DNA of 64,000 bases. Origin: Ambrosia x helenae. Lineage: Eukaryota > Streptophyta > Magnoliopsida > Asterales > Asteraceae. Shown here piece after piece: positions 54,443 to 64,000 of this stretch. The stretch spans positions 27,289,149 to 27,353,148 of the forward strand of contig CM061231.1 of NCBI GenBank assembly GCA_030844895.1. The letters are read 5' to 3'. The translations under genes were made by a program, and so were the position numbers. Every line of letters starts with the position of its first letter. Position 1 is the stretch's first letter. Under the pieces are notes generated by a model. The model searched no databases. It saw nothing but the letters and a program-made list of their open reading frames with translations, and was not told the DNA's origin.

Positions 54443-57097
54443 CCACCTGTAACACCCCGAAAACCCACTTTGTTTAAAGACATTAATAGGCGGGATTAAT
54501 ATATATAGGATATTGAGTTAAGAGATTATAACTTGGAGGGTGGAATATGTCAATTACAAAAGTCCACAGTTAAAATTGTGAAACATAATAAAAACACCCA
54601 AAACACACATTGGGTGTGTGTTTTGGTCGACATCGGGAAGAGGAGAAAGGGCTCCAACCCTAATCCAACTACCAAGCTCAATCTAGCAAGAATACAAAGG
54701 GGAAATCGATGCATTAACCAGAAATGGACCATTTAGGGTCAATTGAACCCAAAGGTACCTTCTATTTGGTAGAATTTGATGTTATAATTCGTTTTGGATT
54801 TTATGAAAATCTAGGGTTTATGTGAAAACGTGAATCAAGGATGGATGAAGGTGTCTAGATGTTGATAGACACTAAAGGAACCATAATTCATGATACTACA
54901 TAAGGCTATGCTTGATTCATGTGCTAATTAGACTGTTTTACACCTATGTTGGAAGTGGGTGTTGGTCTTGGTGTAATCCAAGACCATTCTTAGCTAAATA
55001 TTGGATATTTTGAAAAGAAAGTGATGATTTGCTATGTTTGATAACTATGGAATGAAGGGTATGTGGTGTAGGTAAATAATATGATGATTGATGTTATGAG
55101 CTATGAAAGTAGGTATGAAATACTTGTACATTGTGTTTTAAATGTTGTATGCACACCAAGTGTTTGATGAAATGTCTAGATTAGTATGATGTGTGAATTT
55201 GTATGAAAGACTTGACAAATATGAAAGTAGGGTGATAATTGATACAATTGATAGTAGGTTAACATGAGGAATGTGCTTTAGGAAGTATTCATGTGGGAGT
55301 TTAGTTGATTGTATGATTTGGTGAGAAGTATGCATTAGTAGTGTGTACAATATGTTTAAATGATATGATGCACTCCATGTGTTGGATCAAGTGATAAGAT
55401 GAATGATCTTGTATGTTAATGAGATATGAATATGGTGTTTATGGTGAATTTTATACGGTCTAGTATGCCAATATGGACATATGTTTGTAGGAAGAAAGTT
55501 TGTATAGTTGAAAGTTGACTTTCTGGAAAGTCAACCAATGTGTAAATAACATGGTAAGCATTCTAACATGATTGTGAGATTGGGAATTCCGGGTGGGACA
55601 CGTTAGCTTGGTTATGTAACATATACGATGTTAAGTTTAATTGCTTGAACTATCAATCAAAAAGGGCGTGAAACTATGTCTTATGCATGTTGTAAATTTG
55701 ACCTATGCAAGTCAATGTAATATATGAGTTGGATATGATTGGATTATGAATGAGCATGTATGCTAACAATGGTGTGAACATGATGACATGAAAGGATAGG
55801 AATGATGGACTCAAGCATGGGAAGCTAATGGGTCAAGATGAGGCAAGAAAACAAGCATGAACTTGGAGGACTTAAGGTAAGTGATTCCGGTTCCGTCTAG
55901 ATAAATGAATTTATATGTATTTATGTGTGTGCAAGAAGAATGGGAGTCATGAAAGGATGGGACGTTAGTAGTGATGCCAAGGCACGTTATGAAGCTTATA
56001 ATGGGCAAAACGTGGCTTTGGATAGACCGGTGTGGGATGGATCAAGGAAGGATGGAAAGAAGGAACAAAAGAAGAATTTCAGGGGTCCACCGTAAGTTAC
56101 GGTGGCACCGTAAATTACGGTGGCCCCTGGGCACCAATTTCCACCGCAACTCAGTGTTGAGCCACCGTATCATTTAGAAGTCCACCGTAACTTACGATGG
56201 CTACCGTAAGTTACGGTGGAAGCTGCAAAAATGTGTAACTACACCATTTAACGCAGTGAATAACTTTGCTGGACCTTGTATATTCTAGGTATGGGTGTAG
56301 CAAGTCATAGGAACGTTGGATTTGCGAATATGACATATGTACGGAGTGAAGCGTGTGTATCTAATTAAATAGATATGTGTCTATGTATGGTAACAAGCAC
56401 GGTAAGTAGATTTGTTATGCTTTTGTAGGTTGAGTAATGTGATGTATGTATGGGTACTTATACTCGGGTTTGCGTGAGAGTTTTATGTACGTAAAGGTTG
56501 GTCATTATTTGTAGATTGAGTATAGGATTGGAAACGTCATGTTGTCCTAGTGAGCACATGAAGAAAAGATAGGATGACAAGTCAAGATAAGTTGTGTAGG
56601 GGATTGTACGTAGGTATGTATTGAAGGGTTGTTAACCTTTTATTATGAGAAGGGTTATAAAGATGCAGGTAAGCAAGTACGAATGCTTAGCAACTGGAGG
56701 TTAGGATCTGGGTATCTCACCCGAACTTGCAAAAAGGCGTTGAACAGGATAATTGAGTATTGTTGGATGTTATTTCCACATTGTGATTGATTTACATGAA
56801 GTCACTTAATGAACTAACGAAATGTTATGTGATGATTGCAGGTTGTCTTGTCTACCTAATAAAGTAAGGAAAGAATGGAGATCGAGCGAGGAAGCGGATT
56901 GTACGCGGTCACAGTCAAGTAACCTAATAATGATGTGTCATGTTGAATGTAATAAGAAACAATGAAAGATGTAACACCAAAAATATCTCTTAGATATGGT
57001 TTCAAACATTTGAGAATGTTCTATGAAGCAAGAAATTTTCTAATCCCTATTTTCCGCTGCATATCTTCTGTAAAACGGTTTAGGGTGTTACACCACC
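54443..57097. mobile_element. Solo LTR, 2.65 kb, TSD CCACC
   Basis: 54448-57092 begins TGTAACACCCCGAAAACCC and ends GTTTAGGGTGTTACA. It is flanked by CCACC at 54443-54447 and 57093-57097. No internal retroelement genes are present. Its size and termini parallel the 26.5-29.1 kb LTR, though the sequences look like different families. It contains a cluster of short palindromes (see 56087-56219). Confidence 0.87.
56087..56219. repeat. Palindrome cluster inside the solo LTR
   Basis: CCACCGTAAGTTACGGTGG (56087-56105, perfect), CACCGTAAATTACGGTG (56106-56122, perfect), and near-perfect copies at 56182-56200 and 56201-56219. Confidence 0.92.
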
Positions 57098-57931
57098 TAT
57101 CCTTCTCGTAACGAGCTCACGGTGTTACTTCTGTTTTGTAGGTTTATCCCTCAACTCGGAATATAATATTCCCTAACTCAGAACCTGTAGTGCCTGGATT
57201 TGGATTGAACCCACCTTTCGAACCATTATACCTCATCCCCATATTCGAATGTGTGTTTCTTCACTTGGCTTGAACCAAAAATTCGGATTTCAAGTTAAAA
57301 GACATTCAAAAACACTGACAAAACCTACCATATTGAAAAAAAATGGGTTCGCCACTCGTTATGTAACATACATTACTTAATTGGCTTCTAAAAATTATGT
57401 GATGTATCGTTACAACCATTATCAAGTACAAACTAGTCATATTCAATGCATCTCAAAATTTAAATTTATTAATTATATGGAAGACAACACATACAATCTC
57501 TTGGAATGCATTAATTCTAGTTGAAGATGACATATATCCAACGGTATTTAGGAACCATACGCCTTGTAGTTAGGATTCATACACTCTGGCCCACATCACA
57601 GACCAACAGGAAGCTGCCACATACTCAAAATGTGATGTCATACTCCTCAAATGTGATGTCACAGGGTGTATGAATCCTAGAACCCCCAACAGTATTTAGA
57701 TTATGTGTTATGTGGACTTCGTCGAGAAAAAATGTTACCATGTGGTAACAAGCATAAAAGAGTGTAGTGGAGAGGCTTCTTAGATGATCGTGTAATCATT
57801 ATTTTTTTAATTTATTTTCTTTATTACTTATGTAATGTAATTATCCTATATATTAATTTTCTAACTTCTATGAATAGTGTTTTCCATGTTTTGAATCCTT
57901 TTAGCTTTGTTTTCTCATGTCTTTAACACTT
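57098..57931. other. Right half of the interrupted LTR-like sequence, then unassigned DNA
   Basis: 57098-57340 continues the sequence interrupted at 54442. The remainder is AT-rich with a short duplicated phrase (CATACTCCTCAAATGTGATG, near AAAATGTGATGTC). No gene. Confidence 0.4.
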
Positions 57932-58659
57932 GTGATTGTTAGGGGTGTTCAAAATCGGATAATCCGAATTTCGGATATCCGAATTTCGGATAATCCGAAA
58001 TTTCGGATAGTCAATATTGAGATCCGAATCCGAATCCGAAATTTCGGATATCCGAATTTCGGATATCCGAAATTTCGGATTCGGATTCGGATCATCCAAC
58101 GGATAATCCGAAACTTAAAAAAAATTAAAAAAATAATAATAAATAATAAAAAAAACTATAAAAAACGTTCTCCTTTATGCCTAAAACGTGAACCTATTAA
58201 AAAAATAAAAATCGAAGTTAGATAAGAAATTTGAACAACAAATATATAAAAAAAACTTATTATTTTGATGGAAGGGGGCTGTGGAGGTCGGATACGAGGT
58301 GGACGAGGGCTGTTATAGAGGAGAGAAGAGAGAGCAACAACTATGGATTAGAGGAGTATGGACTTAGAGTTAGAAGGATTAAGGATTTAGGATTGTGTAT
58401 TGTGTTTTGTAGTGTATATAATATTATATATTTATATATATATATATATATATATTTTTAATATTCGGATTCGGATAATCCGATTATCCGAAAATTTTCA
58501 AAATCAGGATCCGAATCCGAATCCGAAATTTCGGATAATCCGATTTTCGGATATCCGAAAATCAGATTATCCAAAACTTCGGATAATTCGGATTCGGATT
58601 TTCGGATTTTTCGGATTCGAATTTTGGATTATCCGATTTTGAACAGCCCTAGTGATTGT
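57932..58659. mobile_element. hAT non-autonomous element, 712 bp, TSD GTGATTGT
   Basis: The body 57940-58651 is flanked by GTGATTGT at 57932-57939 and 58652-58659. The termini TAGGGGTGTTCAAAATCGGA and, inverted, TAGGGCTGTTCAAAATCGGA match over the full length. Both subterminal regions are dense in ATCCGAAATTTCGGAT and TCGGATATCCGA palindromes. No transposase gene. A (TA)n run lies at ~58432-58455. Confidence 0.93.
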
Positions 58660-60168
58660 AGTACAGTTGGTCATATTGGTTTGTTTGTATTCATTCTTCC
58701 CATGTTCGACTCTGATGTGCTCAAAGTGGTTTAGTAAAAACTAACTAAATTAACCTAAACTAGACACTCTAAGTTTTAAATTTATAACCTAAGACTCTCT
58801 AAACCTAAACCTCACAACCGGCAAGTGTACCGGTCAGTGCAGTACAGCTAAAGAAAGTCCGAGTATCGAACCCACGAGACTCTAATGGAAAACGTAAACT
58901 AGACTCGACTACTTATCTACAAACTGACTTGATAATGTTTTATATTTTAAAGGGGGGTTTTACTGAAAAATAAATTGCAATAAAATAAAGAATAACTAAA
59001 ATTACTAAACTGAACTAGAGACACGAACTTAGTTAAGCTGAATTCAGATGATGACAAGACACTACCTAGACCAGACTCCTAACTATGCCTGATAAGCTTC
59101 TATGGTTATGGAACTGATTTGGAACCGGGATCTTAAAATACTAAACATCAAGAATAAACTAGACACCCTCGACCCTTCTCAAGGGAAACCCTAGAATATT
59201 TTTGTGCTGTTAAACTACCGGTTGGAGTACAAACCCTCACAGGTTATCTAACTCTTATGATCGAGTACCCGCTAGACAATCTACCTCACAGCGCGAAAGC
59301 CTCACTACACTAGGTGCAAGGGGTAATTATTGAAGCCTAGATCTAACTTGATACGCAAGAGTTGAAAGGGAAACTAGTCAGATCTTCTCACAAAGCCTCT
59401 AACCTAGCAATCTAACAACCTAGACATACCAACAAGCCCTCACCTCACAGCTATTGAACTTGGGAGAATACCTAAAATCTTCTAACCACCAAATACCACT
59501 CCTATGGTAAACTCGCGACTATTGACCATAAACTAGTTGCTACACAAAGTCTGCAACCTAACTAGCACTCATACATGAAAGACATTCACAAAAGTGCAAG
59601 TGGAGTGAATAAGTGGCAATAAGAAAATAATAAATACGCACATACACTAAACCTAGAGAAATCAAAATCTTTACTGAATCATAAATCCAAACAAGTTCCA
59701 CAAACCATAGAAAACGCAAATCAAAACATAGTATTTGTCTTAGCCTAGGTAGCTATAAAAAGTTTTAGCCACAAATCATCTTGAAAAGAGAAACAAAGCC
59801 AAATAAAATTTCAACAATCATTATATAGAACAAAGATAATAAAGGAACGAAAACACCGAATGATTGACACCCGAATAATCGCTGGCTTAAAACCTTTGAT
59901 CCTTGGCCTGCCCCCTTAATAATATTTTCTTCTTGTGCTCTGTCGTGCGATGTCCTGTTCCCCAAAAAATAATATCTCCAATTCTCTATGCCGCACCTCT
60001 GTTAATAATGATTGTTATGCAGCTTCACCCCCCTCAATAATATTCGCCCCCAAAAGTAAATTATCAATGCCCTATTTGTTTTTTGGGCTTTGGAATGGAA
60101 ACGTGACTTGTGACAAAAGTCACAAAAGTCATATTCTGTTTTTTTTATTTTCTTATTTATTATTATTA

Positions 60169-60223
<55 letters not shown>

Positions 60224-61490
60224 CCGTGCTCTTAACTCGGGCGTTCATTGACTTGACTAAAGTTGCTCGTTTACGCTCCAACGTCCATACGAACACCTGC
60301 CAAAATATAAAATAAAATAGATAAATACTAAAAAAGAACCAAAACTAATAAAAATCTATAAAAACCTACACTAGATAAAATAGACCGGTACAAGCCTAAA
60401 ACTAATAAAAACACTATTTAAACGACTCGAAAATTACACAAACTTTACATTGGAAATAGATGTATTTTACAATACATCAGACTCCCTCTGTCTATGTTTT
60501 AGTTTCTTTTTTCTTCTTATAAGGTCTGCAGGTGATTCATGATAGCCTCGTAATTTATGTATGTTATGGGGGTATAACTGTCATTTCAGTATCTGACACA
60601 ACTCTCTCGACACCACACCTGGCTAGATTATGTGCACCTACATCTGTATACTCTCTCTCCCTCATGACATATGTATACCTAATCCACTCCTCATGACATC
60701 TGGATACCTAATCCTCATGTTTTTCCCTGTTCATTACTAATCCACACCCCATTCATATATTCCTTTTATACATCACACACACATACATTCTCTCCATCCT
60801 CTTTAGTTGACCATATTCTTTTTATACATCTCACACATACAATATCATGCCTGTCGTTGGCCGGTTATGGTAGCGTATGGGCTGTTGGTTGTCTTCGCGG
60901 TTGTCATGGCGTTGGTTTCGTCGTGTCGTTTGGTGGTCGTTGGTGATGTTAAGATATGTGGATTTTCCTCTTTTTTTTTTAAAAAAAATCACTGTTTTAC
61001 GGTTGTTGTCGGTTGCCCGGGTTATCGGCTTCGTCGCTAGCCGTCGTCCTGGATCTTTCAGGACATCGTTGTTTGCGATTTTCATCAGTTGTGTGATTAT
61101 AGTTTGTATAATTATTGTTTTTAATTTATTGCAGATGATGGTTGTTGGAATATATTCAAAAAACGTTTGCAACAAAAGAAAAACAGTAAGAAATTTCATT
61201 CACTTTTTGTCATTAGTTGTTATTTTTCTTTTTATTATTCATATCTCTACTACATTATAAAGGGGGAGAGATGGCTAAATGTGTCCAAATTGGAAAATAT
61301 AAGATGGCATCCTAAAAGACTTGTGTGTAAACTCCAAATTTTTACCCACTTTCTCCTATTTATACCCTTATGTACCACTTTTAATAGTAATTGTACAAAC
61401 TAATAATGCAACTCATTGCACACCATCATTACCCTTTGCCCATACTAATCGTCCCTCTTTCAATTCTTAGACTACTCAATTGAAACCCTG
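58660..61490. other. Retroelement-like non-coding DNA
   Basis: 58800-59350 contains phrases such as CCGGCAAGTGTACCGGTCAG and TCGAACCCACGAGACTC that I associate with dispersed plant repeats. A (TTA)n microsatellite is at 60158-60221. 60840-61130 has a GTTG-rich stretch with no recognisable domain. No gene assigned. Confidence 0.4.
60158..60221. repeat. (TTA)n microsatellite
   Basis: About 20 trinucleotide units with one imperfection. Confidence 0.9.
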
Positions 61491-61913
61491 TAACACCCCA
61501 ACCGATGGCGGAATCATCGAGGTGCCACGTAGTGACGATTGTTCAAAAGCTCATGGTACTAAAATGTAAATATATGATTATTGAATATTGTTTTACAACA
61601 AGTGAAATTAAATACAAGACAACAAAAAAAAATAAAGATAATTGATTGATTTATTCTAAGTCCAAGGTCCTATGTGAAGCGTCAAGCAGCTTGTCCTGAA
61701 ACATGCACGAAAATAATTTTGTCAACATATGATGTTGGTGAGTACTACTTAGTTTTGTACATATAGTATAAGTTTTGAAAAGTAGTACAATTCATGTGTC
61801 TAGCATCACCAAGGCATTATGTAAACACGCAAGTAACCAAACAAGACAAAGATCACATGTAAAGTTGTACAATGTAATTGATAATGAGCACCTCGACACG
61901 TGTGAGTCTAAAA

Positions 61914-62035
61914 GAGCACCATAACACAAAGTTATGTCTAAATGAGCACCGTAACATAAGTTACGTCTAAATGAGCACCGTAACATAAGTTACGTCTGAG
62001 TGTAAAGAGCACCATAACATAAGTTATGTCTAAAT
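61914..62035. repeat. ~32-bp minisatellite with palindromic core
   Basis: Four units of GAGCACCGTAACATAAGTTA plus CGTCTAAAT, each containing the imperfect palindrome CGTAACATAAGTTACG. Confidence 0.85.
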
Positions 62036-63034
62036 GTATGATTTTGTATGTAAGCTACGTTCATGTTCAAGCATAAGCACAAAGATAAACAAGACACGTA
62101 TATGAATTGTAAATGAATAAAAATGTATGTGTAAATAAATATGAAAGTTTTGTATAGTTGTGCATGAATCACCCCAAAAATTGTAAAAGCGAAAAAAAAG
62201 GGATAAGTAATACTCACCTTAGCAAGGTGATATGTCTTGTGGAATTGAATAAGTGTAATCCAACGTTGCCAAGTATTACCCTATGTATAATGTAACAAAT
62301 AAGTCTAAGTCTATTTGGTCTATAAGTATTTTCTAGGGTTTCGAATTGGGGATAATTATTTATTTGGTTAAACGTTTAATAAATAAGAGAAATTTGGTAA
62401 ATAAATGAACAAAAGTCTTTGAGTAAACTTTAAATCAAATGTGGTCACAATATAAAGTTTTAAATGTGAAAATAATTTTTATAAAATTATTTTCTTGAAA
62501 ATAGAATATTTAATCTATTTATTTCAATTTGTCAAATATAACTTTAATATTTAAGAATATTAAAATTAAAGAAATTTTAGATTAAAAATTTTATTTCTGT
62601 TCTAAATGGATAGAAATAATTTATGTAAAATTTTGGTGCAAAAATATTGTAAAACGAATTTATTATGAATTATTTATGACTAAAACTAACAAAAATTAAT
62701 TAAAAATATTAAACAAACGGTTTTTCAGAAATTCAAATTATTTCTGAAATGTATATTGTTATATAAGTTTAGGATAATTTTTGTGAGATTTAATAAAATT
62801 GTTTAAATATTTTTATTGAATTTTATAATTAAAAATGAATAAACTTGTATTATTAGTAATATATATTAAATAATTTATTTTTTGAAAAACTAAAAATTGG
62901 ATGATGAACTTTACCATTAGAAGATCATACAGTAATTTTTGTAGAATTTAATAAACACTTTTAGTATTTAAAAACTATTTTTAAAAAAAATAATATGTTA
63001 AATATATATATAAGAAAGGTAAAAAAAATGTTTT

Positions 63035-63110
63035 GGGTTGTGGGGCTCGAACCCTTGGCCAGATCTGTGTAGGACCACGCCCAGACCAACTGGTCTGGGT
63101 GTGTGTTTGT
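63035..63110 (-). repeat. tRNA-related (SINE-like) fragment
   Basis: On the minus strand: ACCAGTTGGTCTGGGCG (A-box-like) and AAGGGTTCGAGCCCCACA (B box), about 40 nt apart. It does not fold into a complete tRNA, so it is probably a SINE head. Confidence 0.45.
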
Positions 63111-63301
63111 TGATTAGTTTGCATTCGAAATTTATTTAAACAATGTCTGAAAACAACAATAATCCCCAATTCAATCCTTATAAACCCTAACTCCTAATCT
63201 CATCAATAGACCACAAAATTGATACAGTTAACAAACGAATGTTTAGGGCTTTTAATCCCCTATGAAAACCGATTCAAAATTATATAAAATTAGAGGTTAG
63301 T

Positions 63302-63613
63302 GTGTACCGAAAGATAGTGAAACTCGAGCACCCAAGTGCGGCCAAAGAAGCTTCAAATTCGAAAGATTTAGAGTATGAAAGGGAGAGTTTTCTGTGGGGT
63401 TTTAATGGCGATGATGTGCAGGATTATATAGGAGGTCCAATTGCTGCTCTTAAATATCGAATTGAAGGCCACAGATCTTGGTTAGGAAAGGTATTCGCAT
63501 GGTTGACTCGATTGACTCAATTAGTCGCTAATCCTTATGAAATTCGCGTGATTCACGGCCTTAAGGGGCTGGTAAAACGCGTGCAATATAATCGGTCAAT
63601 AATAAGTTATTAA
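63302..63613 (+). other. Unrecognised open stretch near the window end
   Basis: Open frame of about 100 codons (for example WGFNGDDVQDYIGGPIAALK, VANPYEIRVIHGLKGLVK) followed by GTTATTAATC and, at 63685, an acceptor-like TTTTTGCAG before SAVIAAVREKGRGRRVG. The apparent start codon at 63302 is GTG, so it would be an internal exon if real. I do not recognise it. It may lie within LTR sequence. Confidence 0.3.
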
Positions 63614-63768
63614 TCACGAAATTCCTTTCTAGATTAGTGTTAATAATGAGGTCAAAATGTAATAATTAATTTTTTTTTTGCAGGTCAGCTGTCATCGCAG
63701 CAGTTAGGGAAAAAGGAAGGGGCCGTCGCGTGGGTTTTTATACAAAGAGAGTTGGGTTTGTAGCAGGT

Positions 63769-63842
63769 ATGAGCCTTAGCTCAGTTGGTGGTGCGCGCGT
63801 GTTGTTGTGCTGCTGTCCCGGGTTCGAGTCCGGGCAGCAGCA
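63769..63842 (+). repeat. tRNA-derived fragment (SINE head)
   Basis: CCTTAGCTCAGTTGGTGG (A box) and CCCGGGTTCGAGTCCGGG (B box) at tRNA-like spacing. The 5' TGAGCCT and 3' AGCAGCA ends cannot pair as an acceptor stem, so it is not a functional tRNA. It is followed by a TTA/T-rich tract. Confidence 0.6.
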
Positions 63843-64000
63843 TGTATTATTATTATTTTTTTTTTGGCAAGAGGGAAGGGAGATATGGAGTGTGGGCTTG
63901 GCTTGCTGATTGGGCTCAGCACTTGGGCTTGTGTACTGGGCTCATGTCTTAAGGGATTGATTGGGTTGGGTTTAAGAGTGGTGTTAAAAAAAGAAGTATA

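Larger units (their letters stand above)
61490..64000. mobile_element. Probable LTR, 5' end only (runs toward the window edge)
   Basis: TGTAACACCCCAACCGATGG at 61490 has the TGTAACACCCC start seen at the 54.4-kb LTR. No matching ...TGTTACA end is present before the window stops, so the LTR could be long, or the end could be lost. The interior includes a minisatellite and two tRNA-related pieces. The right boundary is therefore undefined. Confidence 0.5.

Noticed and set aside
60807..61260. Valine-rich frames as a membrane protein gene
   Set aside because: Overlapping frames on both strands with no known motif and no plausible exon structure.
63769..63842. A functional tRNA gene
   Set aside because: A and B boxes are good, but the putative acceptor ends cannot pair and the T stem has a mismatch. 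A tRNA-derived SINE fits better.

Overview
This is nuclear DNA from a flowering plant. The genes carry GT-AG introns (two appear to be GC-AG), the intergenic DNA is AT-rich, and nested transposable elements make up most of the sequence. A plastid phytoene desaturase, a B3-domain protein, a STRUBBELIG-family receptor kinase and a HOTHEAD-like oxidoreductase point to a eudicot. The flavour of the reverse-transcriptase elements and of the PIF/Harbinger ORF1 genes suggests the daisy family (Asteraceae). That family assignment is inference from remembered protein families, not from a search.

Layout. 0-1.4 kb: a GMC oxidoreductase on the minus strand, cut by the window edge. 1.7-7.8 kb: duplicated AT-rich DNA, then a decayed Helitron with a Rep/HUH domain and an RPA-like passenger gene, and a small GRF zinc-finger gene inserted antisense. 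9.6-10 kb: a tRNA-derived SINE with a 15-bp target duplication. 10.2-11 kb: an intact B3-domain gene. 11.3-12.2 kb: a foldback element with 9-bp target duplications. 12.7-14.6 kb: a PIF/Harbinger element with a broken ORF1. 14.7-18.2 kb: a ruined non-LTR reverse-transcriptase gene carrying a MITE and followed by a receptor-kinase fragment. 18.8-21.8 kb: a complete 13-exon phytoene desaturase gene on the minus strand. 22-23.9 kb: a second PIF/Harbinger element with an intact ORF1, about 210 bp upstream of the desaturase start codon. 24.9-26.2 kb: a 5'-truncated LINE. 26.5-29.1 kb: a 2.6-kb solo LTR. 30.3-32.7 kb: an orphan receptor-kinase exon and a copia fragment interrupted by a Cassandra-type solo LTR. 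33-40 kb: mostly repeats, including a 207-bp near-perfect hairpin. 40.7-44.9 kb: a 16-exon STRUBBELIG-like kinase gene with a 1-bp frameshift. 47.7-50.9 kb: a terminal-inverted-repeat element whose protein joins a FAR1/MULE-type DNA-binding region to an unrelated gag-like region, flanked by nine 36-38-bp palindromes. 51-64 kb: a Tourist-like MITE, Helitron termini, a second 2.6-kb solo LTR nested in older LTR-like DNA, a hAT element built from palindromic repeats, and tRNA-derived fragments.

The host genes are unrelated to one another and show no shared pathway. What ties the window together is element activity. At least nine insertions have boundaries fixed by target-site duplications, and one sits immediately upstream of the desaturase gene. 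The most unusual object is the 47.7-50.9 kb element.
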